Shown here: positions 1 through 7,856 of the stretch, piece after piece
Layout of the letters: each line of letters starts with the position of its first letter
Numbering within the stretch: the stretch's first letter is position 1
NCBI RefSeq assembly: GCF_050632395.1
Contig: NZ_CP192600.1
Location: 3,038,001 to 3,102,000 of the forward strand
Direction: 5' to 3'
Source: JAUYQR01 sp050632395
GTDB taxonomy: Bacteria > Pseudomonadota > Alphaproteobacteria > Rhodobacterales > Rhodobacteraceae
DNA length: 64,000 bases
The notes under the pieces: model-generated
What the model was told of the DNA's origin: nothing
Database searches by the model: none
Seen by the model: only the letters and a program-made list of their open reading frames with translations
Program-made: the position numbers and the translations under genes

Positions 1-429
1 CGCGGGCGGGTTGACCGGATGCGCCACAAGACAGCGCGCCTGATCTGCTGCGTCAGGCAGGATCCGCGACATGACGATCGCCGAGGACGCGGTGGCCAGA
101 ACCGCATCGGCGGGCGCATCAGACAGAAGACGGGCAAAGATTGCCTGCTTGACGGCAAGGTCTTCCGGCCCCGCCTCGATCACCAAAGCGGCAGACCGAA
201 CTTGCGCTGTCGCGTCGGGCAGAACATCGATCTGCCCCGCCCCGCCTCGCCGCAAGCCGGCAAGGGCAATCGCATCGACCTGCGTCGCAATCCCGGTCGA
301 CGCCGCGTCGCGCCGGGCGGCGTCAGGGTCCGCCAACGTCACGTCAAAGCCGGCATCCGCAAAACTCGCCGCAAACGACAGCCCGATAGACCCGGCGCCC
401 AGGATCACGACATTCAAGCCCGGCAACAT
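1..429 (-). CDS. 3-hydroxyacyl-CoA dehydrogenase family protein, N-terminal part
   Basis: The gene runs off the left edge; 143 codons are visible. The N-terminus is a Rossmann fold with GAGSIG at residues 11-16 and an acidic residue after the second strand (LADPD), indicating NAD(H) preference. HPVNPP at residues 137-142 is the signature seen in 3-hydroxybutyryl-CoA dehydrogenase, lambda-crystallin and carnitine dehydrogenase-like enzymes. The ATG at 429 is preceded by AAGGAAAAGG. It is divergent from the SDR gene starting at 520, and a palindrome lies between them. The substrate cannot be read from this half: hydroxyacyl-CoA, gulonate or carnitine are all possible for the family. Confidence 0.82.
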   Translation of the reverse strand, partial: MLPGLNVVILGAGSIGLSFAASFADAGFDVTLADPDAARRDAASTGIATQVDAIALAGLRRGGAGQIDVLPDATAQVRSAALVIEAGPEDLAVKQAIFARLLSDAPADAVLATASSAIVMSRILPDAADQARCLVAHPVNPPA

Positions 430-465
430 CGCGCCATCAACCTTTTCCTTGATTTCGTTCACATG

Positions 466-481
466 GCGCACAATTGTGCGC
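466..481. promoter_or_regulatory. Perfect 16-bp palindrome in divergent promoter region
   Basis: GCGCACAATTGTGCGC is a perfect inverted repeat between two divergent genes starting at 429 (minus) and 520 (plus). It contains the GCACAA half-site that recurs as direct repeats near 2171, 9296 and 12857, so it may be bound by the same or a related regulator. Protein identity is unknown. Confidence 0.5.
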
Positions 482-519
482 TTATTGACTGGATAGCCGC
501 AAAGAGGACACCACGCAAC

Positions 520-1284
520 ATGACACTTGGAACAGACCTAAGTGGTCGCACGGCGGTTGTCACGGGCGGGATCTCGGGCCTGGGGCGCGCCATTGCTGAG
601 CGGCTGGCGCTGGCCGGGGCGACCATCACCGTGGTGGACACAGTCGATGCCCTTGCCCGTTCCGTCTTGCCGGAGGGCTGGACATCCTTTGCGGCGGATC
701 TTGGCTCTTTGGACAGCATGTCGCACCTGCGCAGCTTGGCGGACAGTCTGGGCAGCGTGGATATCGTCATCGCCAATGCCGGGCTTGTGCCGCCTTGGCG
801 CGGGGTCGCCGCGCTGGACGCTGCGGAATGGCAGCGCGTGATGGCGGTCAACGTCTGGGGTGTCGCCGCCACGCTGGGCGCTTTTGCCGGGGCATTGGCC
901 CGAACCGGGCGCGGCAGTGCCGTGGTCATGGCCTCGATCAACGGTTATCGCGCACATCCGTCCCAGATGCTGTACACCGCGTCAAAACACGCGGTCATCG
1001 GGGTCATGCGCTCGGCCGCGCTGGAATTGGGCGCAGCGGGTACCCGTGTCAACGCCCTTGCGCCCGGCCCCATCGCGACCGAAGCACTGGTTGCACGGAT
1101 CGCCACGCGCCACGCGGCAGGCGGCCCCGAGGTGGAGGCCGCCCTTGCAGGCATGGCCGCCGACACCGCATTGAAGCGGATGGTCACACCGGCACAGGTC
1201 GCCGCGACAGCGCATTGGCTGTCATCGGACGCCTCAGCCGGAATCACCGGCATCGTGGTCCCGGTTGAGGCGGGTTTGCCTTAA
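520..1284 (+). CDS. SDR family NAD(P)-dependent oxidoreductase
   Basis: 254-residue classical short-chain dehydrogenase. Visible motifs are TGGISGLG (15-22) for cofactor binding, NAG (86-88), and the catalytic set Ser139, Tyr152 and Lys156 (YTASK). Asp40 at the end of strand 2 favours NAD over NADP. The ATG at 520 was chosen because it is preceded by AAAGAGGAC and because the upstream reading frame is antisense to the divergent dehydrogenase. It ends in PVEAGLP and overlaps the convergent isomerase gene by four bases. It probably oxidises an alcohol intermediate of the catabolic block; the substrate is unknown. Confidence 0.85.
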   Translation: MTLGTDLSGRTAVVTGGISGLGRAIAERLALAGATITVVDTVDALARSVLPEGWTSFAADLGSLDSMSHLRSLADSLGSVDIVIANAGLVPPWRGVAALDAAEWQRVMAVNVWGVAATLGAFAGALARTGRGSAVVMASINGYRAHPSQMLYTASKHAVIGVMRSAALELGAAGTRVNALAPGPIATEALVARIATRHAAGGPEVEAALAGMAADTALKRMVTPAQVAATAHWLSSDASAGITGIVVPVEAGLP

Positions 1285-2120
1285 CCCAGCGGCTTCCAGC
1301 CATGCTGGGCAAGAATGGCGTGGCTGGCGCGGATGTCCTCGTCCGGGTTTGCTCCGGGCGCCAGCGCGTCGGTGATGATCTCCAGCACCGTGGCGCCGCT
1401 ATATCCGATGTCTGCCAGCGCTTGCGCCGCCGGGGCGGGCTGGACGATGCCGGTTCCCAGCCGTTCATGTTTGAAATCGCCATAGCCCGAGTCCGAGATG
1501 TGGACGTTCTTCACAAGGCCACCCAGCATGCGGATGGCAGCCGCCGGATCTTCCTTGATGAATGCCGAATTGCACACGTCGAAATTGACGCCAATCGACG
1601 GGTCGATGAGCGCGGCGGTATCCTTCATGTCCTTTGCCGTCGGCAGGAAGGTGAAGGGCACGTTTTCCAGCAGCAATTCGACCCCAGTCCCCTTGGCATG
1701 GGCTACAAGCTGTTTCATGCCCTCAACGAACCACTCCAGCATCCAGGCGACAGGAGGGTTGATCAGGCTGTTCACCGGCCCAGGAATCGCCACGACATAT
1801 GGGCACTTCCACTCCGCCGCCATATCGATCGCCTCGCGGTAGCGATCGAGAGTGTAGTCGCGCATCAGCCGGTCAACACCGTTGGGGTTGTTGTCGAGCA
1901 GGGGATAGCAAAACGAGGTGATCGCACCGCCTTCGCCGTCCAGCCAGCTTGCATATTCGCGCCGTTGCGCCGTTGAGAGTTCGCGAGGCCAGCAATGCGG
2001 CGGAAAAATCATCATTTCAAAGCGATCGTAGCCAAGACTGCGCAGATGCTTCAGTGCATCCAACCCGTCGTGCGAGTAAAGGAAGGGAAATGTGCTTGCC
2101 GCGACAGTCAGTCGACTCAT
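1281..2120 (-). CDS. Sugar phosphate isomerase/epimerase (TIM barrel)
   Basis: 279 residues of the xylose-isomerase-like TIM barrel superfamily. Candidate metal ligands appear in the usual order: Glu in ELLLENVPF, Asp in GVNFDVCNS, His in KNVHISDSG and Glu in VLEIITD. Family members isomerise or epimerise keto-sugars and related keto-acids; the actual substrate is not evident. The gene is divergent from the flavin reductase gene at 2240 and shares the intergenic operator at 2171-2195. It ends convergently with the preceding SDR gene, overlapping by 4 bp. Confidence 0.78.
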   Translation of the reverse strand: MSRLTVAASTFPFLYSHDGLDALKHLRSLGYDRFEMMIFPPHCWPRELSTAQRREYASWLDGEGGAITSFCYPLLDNNPNGVDRLMRDYTLDRYREAIDMAAEWKCPYVVAIPGPVNSLINPPVAWMLEWFVEGMKQLVAHAKGTGVELLLENVPFTFLPTAKDMKDTAALIDPSIGVNFDVCNSAFIKEDPAAAIRMLGGLVKNVHISDSGYGDFKHERLGTGIVQPAPAAQALADIGYSGATVLEIITDALAPGANPDEDIRASHAILAQHGWKPLG

Positions 2121-2170
2121 TCCGGTGGTCCTTTTTGCTTGTCAGAGTGTGGCCAATATGGTCCATATGC

Positions 2171-2195
2171 GCACAAAAGTTACTATAACGCACGA
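2171..2195. promoter_or_regulatory. Direct-repeat operator, copy 1
   Basis: GCACAAAAGTT starts at 2171 and a second half-site GCACGA starts 19 bp later at 2190. The same architecture is found at 9296 and 12857. It sits about midway between the divergent starts at 2120 and 2240, so it can serve either or both. Repeats on one DNA face about two turns apart suggest a head-to-tail dimer; the regulator is not identified. Confidence 0.6.
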
Positions 2196-2239
2196 CTTTG
2201 CATCTTCAACCCGCAATTTCCCCATCCTCAGGAATCGCC

Positions 2240-3355
2240 ATGGCAAGTGCTCTGTTTTCACCACTGACCTTGCGGGGGGTGACCTTTACCAACCGTATTA
2301 CCGTGGCACCGATGTGTCAGTACTCTGCAATCGACGGTGTACCTGGCAACTGGCATCTTGTTCATCTGGGACAGTTTGCACAGTCCGGCCCGGGGTTGAT
2401 CATCGTCGAGGCGACGGGGGTGGAACCGCAAGGACGCATTACGCCCGGCTGCACAGGGCTTTATTCCGATGCGTGCGAGGCGGGATTTGCCCGTGTTATC
2501 GCGTTCGCGCGGTCCGTAGGAAGCAGCGCGCTTGGCCTGCAACTGGGGCATGCCGGAAGAAAGGGCAGCACACTCGCGCCTTGGAAAGGTGGCGGCATGG
2601 TGACAGATGCCGCGCAGGCTTGGCAGACTGAAGCCCCGTCTGCGGTGCCCTATCTTCCGGGCTGGGCCGCCCCGAGCGCGCTAGATTCCGCCGGTATGGC
2701 GCGCATAACGGCAGCTTTCGTGCAGGCGACCAAGCGTGCCGCGCGCCTTGGGTTCGATCTGGTCGAGTTGCATGCGGCGCATGGCTATCTGCTGCATCAG
2801 TTCCTGTCGCCGATCACGAACCATCGGACCGACGCTTACGGCGGTTCGCTGGAAAATCGCATGCGCTTTCCCCTGGAGGTTTTCGCCGCAATCCGTGCCG
2901 CCTTTCCAGCCGACAAGCCGGTGACAATCCGGATTTCCGCCACCGACTGGATAGAGGGGGGATGGGATCTGCCCCAATCCATCGTTTTCTGCCGAGCCTT
3001 GCGCGCAGTGGGCTGCGACATGATCCATGTGTCCAGTGGTGGGCTGGACCAGCGGCAGGCGATCGTCACCGGCCCCGGCTACCAGGTCGATTTTTGCGCC
3101 GCCATCCGGCAAGAGGCAGAAATCCCGACGATGGCTGTGGGGCAGATCACCGAACCCATGCAGGCCGAAACAATCCTGCGCAGCGGACAGGCCGACATGG
3201 TCGCGCTGGCACGGGGCATGTTGTGGGATCCGCGCTGGCCTTGGCGCGCGGCGGTGGCGCTGGGTGAAGACATCGCCCTGCCCTCACCCTATGCGAGGGC
3301 CAATCCCGCCCTGCGCGCAAAACCCTTTGTGACCCGCAAGGAAGGAAAATCTTGA
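2240..3355 (+). CDS. NADH:flavin oxidoreductase, Old Yellow Enzyme (YqjM-like)
   Basis: 371-residue FMN TIM barrel of the OYE family. Cys26 and Tyr28 in APMCQYS occupy the positions that define the thermophilic-like (YqjM/xenobiotic reductase) class, where the Cys tunes the flavin redox potential. The substrate-binding His pair is in HAAHGYLLHQFLSP. Such enzymes reduce activated C=C bonds with NAD(P)H. The start ATG at 2240 follows CAGGAA and matches the family N-terminus (LFSPLTLRG); an in-frame start 42 bp upstream is less likely. The next SDR gene overlaps its stop by one base, so the two are co-translated. Confidence 0.88.
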   Translation: MASALFSPLTLRGVTFTNRITVAPMCQYSAIDGVPGNWHLVHLGQFAQSGPGLIIVEATGVEPQGRITPGCTGLYSDACEAGFARVIAFARSVGSSALGLQLGHAGRKGSTLAPWKGGGMVTDAAQAWQTEAPSAVPYLPGWAAPSALDSAGMARITAAFVQATKRAARLGFDLVELHAAHGYLLHQFLSPITNHRTDAYGGSLENRMRFPLEVFAAIRAAFPADKPVTIRISATDWIEGGWDLPQSIVFCRALRAVGCDMIHVSSGGLDQRQAIVTGPGYQVDFCAAIRQEAEIPTMAVGQITEPMQAETILRSGQADMVALARGMLWDPRWPWRAAVALGEDIALPSPYARANPALRAKPFVTRKEGKS

Positions 3356-4125
3356 TGGCCGATCTCGAAGGAAAGACCGTAATCGTGACCGGTGCCTCGA
3401 AGGGGATCGGGGCCTGCACCGCCGAGGCGATGGTGGCCGCCGGTGCCACCGTTATCGCCCATTACGGCGCCGACCGCGCCGGGGCGGAGGCTGCGGTCAG
3501 GGCTGCGCGTCCGGGCATGGCCCACCTAGTGAAGGCCGATTTCGCTGATATGGCGCAAGTTGACGCCTTCTGGGATCAGGCACTGCAGATCAGCGGGCGG
3601 GTCGACGTGTTGGTGAACAACGCCGGCATCATGCGCCAGACCGGTGGCATCTCCGACCCGATCGAAGACTGGGACCGCGTCTGGGCCGAGGCGATGACAG
3701 TCAACGTCCTCGCCCCGGCCCGGCTGATGCGCCACGCCGTGCGCAGCTGGCTTGCGGCCGGCACCCCCGGCAGCATCATCGGCATCGGGTCGTGGGTGTC
3801 GACACGGGGGTCATCGAACCCCGGGGCCATCGCCTATGCGGCCTCCAAGGCGGCAATCGTGGCCGCGACGAAGACCGTGGCGCGCGCCCATGCGGCGCAG
3901 GGAATTCTGGCCTATGTCATCGCCCCCGGCGTCGTACGGACCCGGATGTCCGAGGAATCTGCTGCACGCACCGGGGGCGAGGCGGCTGTCACCGCCAGCC
4001 TGCCGATGGGTGAATGGGTGCCACCAGAGGAGGTCGCCGATCTTGCGGTCTACCTTGCCCGGGGCCGTGCGCGCCACATGACCGGCGGCACCATCGACAT
4101 CAACGGTGCGGCCTACATCAGATGA
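3355..4125 (+). CDS. SDR family oxidoreductase
   Basis: 256-residue classical SDR with TGASKGIG (12-19), an NNAG motif and the catalytic YAASK. The strand-2 end lacks an acidic residue (AHYGADRAG), so NADP use is possible. It resembles 3-oxoacyl-ACP-reductase-like enzymes but the context (downstream of an OYE, one-base overlap TGATG) argues for a catabolic ketoreductase or dehydrogenase. A strong GGAAGGAAAA precedes the ATG. It ends convergently with the aldolase-family gene 17 bp away. Confidence 0.85.
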   Translation: MADLEGKTVIVTGASKGIGACTAEAMVAAGATVIAHYGADRAGAEAAVRAARPGMAHLVKADFADMAQVDAFWDQALQISGRVDVLVNNAGIMRQTGGISDPIEDWDRVWAEAMTVNVLAPARLMRHAVRSWLAAGTPGSIIGIGSWVSTRGSSNPGAIAYAASKAAIVAATKTVARAHAAQGILAYVIAPGVVRTRMSEESAARTGGEAAVTASLPMGEWVPPEEVADLAVYLARGRARHMTGGTIDINGAAYIR

Positions 4126-4142
4126 GGCCGCACCGGGGATCT

Positions 4143-5093
4143 TTATTCCGCTGCGGCCCGCCGCCCCTCGATCCGGTCGACCACGGCATCGAGTTCGGCC
4201 ATCAGCGGCACCATCTGCGCCACGCGGGCGCGCCCCTCCCCGCCCAGCGAGGCGAAGGTGGTGATCGGCGCGCGCACGTCGCCGACCGGATAGCCGGCCG
4301 CTGCCGCCAGCGCCTTGGAATAGCACTGGTGGCCATAGAGCGGATGCCCGGCGGTGATGATGGTGTCGAACTTCTTGATGATGCTCTGCACTGCCCAGAC
4401 ATCATCCCAGCGCCCCTGCTCGGCCCATTCGACGAACTTGACCGAGGCGCGGGGAATGTAGTTGCCGTAGGGGTTCACATAGCCCTTGGCCCCCATCTTG
4501 TAGCTTTCCAGCACCCGCTGGCCGGCCCACACGTTCATGACGCCGTCCGTCGCAACGATGATGTCATGCACCCGCGCGGTGTCCTGCGACGCCTCCTTGA
4601 TGTAGCGGATCTGCGGAAAGGCCGCGGTCAACCGCGCCACCAGCGCCGCCGACATGTCGACGTTGGAGGTGAACGGGTTGTTGTACAGCATGATCGGCAG
4701 ATCCATCGCCTCGCAGATCGCCTTGTAATAGTTGAAGATCTCGTCGTCCGTGGGGGTGTAGTAATAGGGCGGGATGATCATCAGACCGTCCGCCCCGAGA
4801 TCTTGCGCCTGCCGCGAATAGCGCACCGCATTCGGGGTGTAGGCGTTCATCGTGCCAACCATGACCGGAATCCGGCCACGGATATGCTTCACCGTCGCTT
4901 CGACAAAGGCGCCGCGTTCGTCGTCGGTAAGCGTCAGAAACTCGCCCGTGGTGCCAAGGATGATGATACCCGGCACGCCGGATTCAAGCTGCCAGTCAAG
5001 AAACCGCGCCCACGCGGGATAGTCGATGGCCTTGCCGCCTTCGGTGAACGGCGTGACGGTGACGGTGTAGCTTCCCGAAAAGGTCTTTTGCAT
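4143..5093 (-). CDS. Dihydrodipicolinate synthase/N-acetylneuraminate lyase family protein
   Basis: 316-residue class I aldolase TIM barrel. It carries GTTGE (pyruvate carboxylate binding), the catalytic Tyr in LYNNP and the Schiff-base Lys in YIKEAS. Members condense or cleave 2-oxo acids such as pyruvate with an aldehyde. In a catabolic block, a retro-aldol cleavage or a dehydratase reaction is more likely than lysine synthesis, and no other lysine gene is near. The ATG at 5093 is preceded by AAAGGAACG; longer in-frame extension has no family similarity. It is divergent from the FAD oxidoreductase gene with only 50 bp between starts. Confidence 0.85.
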   Translation of the reverse strand: MQKTFSGSYTVTVTPFTEGGKAIDYPAWARFLDWQLESGVPGIIILGTTGEFLTLTDDERGAFVEATVKHIRGRIPVMVGTMNAYTPNAVRYSRQAQDLGADGLMIIPPYYYTPTDDEIFNYYKAICEAMDLPIMLYNNPFTSNVDMSAALVARLTAAFPQIRYIKEASQDTARVHDIIVATDGVMNVWAGQRVLESYKMGAKGYVNPYGNYIPRASVKFVEWAEQGRWDDVWAVQSIIKKFDTIITAGHPLYGHQCYSKALAAAAGYPVGDVRAPITTFASLGGEGRARVAQMVPLMAELDAVVDRIEGRRAAAE

Positions 5094-5143
5094 GGGTCGT
5101 TCCTTTGCTGCCGCCCGGATGTTCAGGCCAGGGCTGGTGTAGA

Positions 5144-6280
5144 ATGATGAAAACAGATGTGCTCGTGATCGGGGGCGGCTTGGCCGGGACGGCCACCGCA
5201 TACTATCTGGCGCAGGCCGGTGCGGATGTGCTTCTGGTCGAGGCGCGTGATCTCAACACCCAGGCGTCCGGCGCCAATGCCGGGTCGATCCATCTGCAAT
5301 TGCAGCACCCTGAATTCGTAGCCTACGGCCCGGAATGGGCGCGCAACTATGGCCCCACGCTGCGGTTGCTGCAGGCCTCGCTGGAAATGTGGCAGGGGCT
5401 GAGTGCGGAACTTGGGGTCGACCTGGATGTGCGCCTGACCGGCGGCGTTCTCGTCGCCACGACAGAAGCGCAAATGCGCGCGATCGAGGCGAAGGCAGAC
5501 ATCGAACGCGGCTTTGGCGTGCCGATCGACATACTTGACCGCACGGCCTTGCGCCGACTGGCCCCCTATCTCACCGAGGATGCGATCGGCGGCGGCTTCT
5601 GCCCGAACGAAGGAAAGGCGAACCCGCTGAAGGCGACGCCCGCGTATGCGGCCGCCGCCCGCGCCCTCGGGGCGACGCTGCTGACCGACACGACCGTCAC
5701 CGGAATCGAGGCCGTGCCGGGTGGATATCTGGTGACGACCCCGCGTGGCCCTATCCGCGCCGGGCGCGTGGTCAATGCAGCGGGCGCTGCCGCCGCCGAT
5801 GTGGCAATGATGCTGGGCCTGCCGATCGGCTTGCAAGGGTCGCCACTGCAGGTAACCGTCACCGAACCCATCGCGCCGCTGATCCCGCATCTGGTCTATT
5901 CCGCCGCCGGAAAGCTTTCGGCCAAACAGGCGCTGAACGGCAGTTGTCTGATCGGCGGAGGATGGGCTGCAGGACGGCGCACCGATGGCAGTCTGGTGAT
6001 CAACCCGGCCAACCTGACCGGCAACATGGCGCGAGCCGCCGCCGTGATCCCCGCGTTGGCCCAAGCCCGCGCAGTGCGCAGTTGGACTGCGGTTGTGAAC
6101 GGCACCAAGGACTGGCGTCCCATAATTGGCGAAGCTCCGGGTCTCCCGGGATTCTATCTTTCGCTGTTCCCGTGGATGGGATTTTCCGCAGGCCCGATGA
6201 CTGCTAGGTTGACCGCCGATCTGGTGCTCGGGCGCCCGCCGCTCCTGTCGTTGAAGAGTATCTCTTCGCTGGCGGACTGA
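5144..6280 (+). CDS. FAD-dependent oxidoreductase, DAO family (amino acid/amine oxidase-like)
   Basis: 378 residues beginning with the dinucleotide-binding motif GGGLAGTATA and an acidic residue after strand 2 (LLVEARD). The overall layout, with a C-terminal W...RPIIGEAPGLPGFY motif contacting FAD, is that of the D-amino-acid dehydrogenase, sarcosine and glycine oxidase family. It should oxidise a secondary or primary amine to an imine. Two consecutive ATG codons start at 5144; the first is used here, with only a weak ribosome-binding site. Nearby RidA-domain and aldolase-family genes could process the imine or keto product. Confidence 0.82.
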   Translation: MMKTDVLVIGGGLAGTATAYYLAQAGADVLLVEARDLNTQASGANAGSIHLQLQHPEFVAYGPEWARNYGPTLRLLQASLEMWQGLSAELGVDLDVRLTGGVLVATTEAQMRAIEAKADIERGFGVPIDILDRTALRRLAPYLTEDAIGGGFCPNEGKANPLKATPAYAAAARALGATLLTDTTVTGIEAVPGGYLVTTPRGPIRAGRVVNAAGAAAADVAMMLGLPIGLQGSPLQVTVTEPIAPLIPHLVYSAAGKLSAKQALNGSCLIGGGWAAGRRTDGSLVINPANLTGNMARAAAVIPALAQARAVRSWTAVVNGTKDWRPIIGEAPGLPGFYLSLFPWMGFSAGPMTARLTADLVLGRPPLLSLKSISSLAD

Positions 6281-6293
6281 TCCTTGCATCGCA

Positions 6294-7856
6294 TCAGGCC
6301 GCGCCACGTTCAGCTGCGACATCACCCGCACGTTTGCGAAGAAACGCGCGCCAGGTCATCGCCCATAGCGCGGGGTCTTCGAACGCCGCACCCTTGACCT
6401 GCGCAATGGCCTGATTGTGCGGCGCAGTACGCACAAGTTCAGGCGTTTCACGCGCTTCCTTGGCGATCTGGGCCACCACGGCGATCCAGTGGTCGATATC
6501 TTCCTTCGACCACAACTCGCCCGCCTCGGGAGTGAAGGGTTCGGGCACGATCCATGGCTCATGGCTCATCCACCACGGATCAATCCCGTAGTCGGCCATG
6601 CGGTTGGCAAAATCCACGGTACCGATGCCGGTTTCGGCGGTTAGCGGTGCGAGCGACCAGCGCGTCATCTCCATCCGGCGGGATTTGATGTCGGGGTGCG
6701 AAATCGCAAGCCCCGGAATCTGGCTCAGTTTCAGGTCCATGTAGTTGTTGGCAACGACCGAGATGTCGGAGGCAAGGTTGATCCCGTCCGCCCCCATGGA
6801 CCGCGCCCAGGCGTAGGCTTTGACGACCTGAGGCACGTTCCCCCAGAATTCGCGGATCTTGCCCGCCGATTTGGGCCGGTCGGCATCCAGCACATATTTC
6901 CCGCCCCGGTGCGCCACAACCGGCGTCGGCAGATACGGGGCAAGGTCCGCCGAACAGCCGTAGGCCCCCACAGCCGGGCCGCCACCGCCTTTGGGCGCGC
7001 CAAAGGTCTTGTGCAGCATGAACATGCAGGCGTCGAACCCAAGCTCCCGCGCGCAAAGCTTTCCCATCACGCCGTTGAAATTAGCATGGTCATAGAAACA
7101 CAGCGCGCCCGCCTCCTTGGCGACGCGGACCCATTCCTTGATCTCGGGATTGTAGATGCCCATGTCGTCGGGGTTGTTGATCATCACCAGCGCGGTTTTC
7201 GGCCCGACCGCAGCGTTCAGCGCCTCAAGCGAAGGATAGCCGTTCTCCTCCAGCGGCAGGTTGACCACGGTAAAGCCCGCCGCCGCCGCCGTTGCCGGAT
7301 TGCACGGGTGCGCCTGGATCGATGTCACCATTTCGGTCCGCTCGCCCAGCATCCCCCGGTCGGCCCAGTAGGCCCGCGCCACGGCGGTCATGGTGTAGGC
7401 GGCGTCGGCCCCGCCCCCGGCCTGAAAGATGAACTGGTCCATGCCGGACAATTCACGCAGGATGCCGTCGAAATCGTGCATGATTTCAAGCACGCCCTGC
7501 AAGGTGTCGGGGTGCTGATAGGGGTGCACCTCGGCCAGTTCGGGACGCAGGGTCGCGGCCTCGGCGGTCTTGGAATTGTATTTCATCGTGCAGGTGCCGA
7601 ACAGGCTGACGCCCATCATGCCAAGGGTCATCTGCGACAGGTGCAGATAATGCCGCTGCGCCTCGAATTCGGTGATTTCGGGCAAAGCCGGGCGGTCTTT
7701 GCGCGCCATGGCCGCCGGGATCAGATCATCGCCCACGACTGCGGCCACTTCGGCCTCGGGTGCCGAAAACAACTGCCCGCGCGAGCCGGGTCGGCCCATT
7801 GCCATGACCACGGGTTCATCCCAGCGCGCAGAGTGATATTGCGGCAATCCGGTCAT
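6294..7856 (-). CDS. gcvPB: Glycine dehydrogenase (decarboxylating) subunit 2, GcvPB-like
   Basis: 520-residue PLP fold-type I protein that matches the C-terminal half of the P-protein. The Schiff-base Lys is Lys283 in LHKTFGAPKGGGGP. Together with subunit 1 it decarboxylates glycine and passes the aminomethyl group to lipoyl H-protein. Its start overlaps the stop of the subunit 1 gene by four bases. Neither gcvH nor gcvT is in the window, so either the pair uses a chromosomal H-protein or it acts on another amino acid. At 520 residues it is somewhat longer than usual for this subunit. Confidence 0.88.
   Translation of the reverse strand: MTGLPQYHSARWDEPVVMAMGRPGSRGQLFSAPEAEVAAVVGDDLIPAAMARKDRPALPEITEFEAQRHYLHLSQMTLGMMGVSLFGTCTMKYNSKTAEAATLRPELAEVHPYQHPDTLQGVLEIMHDFDGILRELSGMDQFIFQAGGGADAAYTMTAVARAYWADRGMLGERTEMVTSIQAHPCNPATAAAAGFTVVNLPLEENGYPSLEALNAAVGPKTALVMINNPDDMGIYNPEIKEWVRVAKEAGALCFYDHANFNGVMGKLCARELGFDACMFMLHKTFGAPKGGGGPAVGAYGCSADLAPYLPTPVVAHRGGKYVLDADRPKSAGKIREFWGNVPQVVKAYAWARSMGADGINLASDISVVANNYMDLKLSQIPGLAISHPDIKSRRMEMTRWSLAPLTAETGIGTVDFANRMADYGIDPWWMSHEPWIVPEPFTPEAGELWSKEDIDHWIAVVAQIAKEARETPELVRTAPHNQAIAQVKGAAFEDPALWAMTWRAFLRKRAGDVAAERGAA

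Noticed and set aside
4014..5147. 377-codon open frame on the plus strand
   Set aside because: Antisense to the well-supported DHDPS-family gene; composition is Arg/His-rich shadow protein with no family motif.
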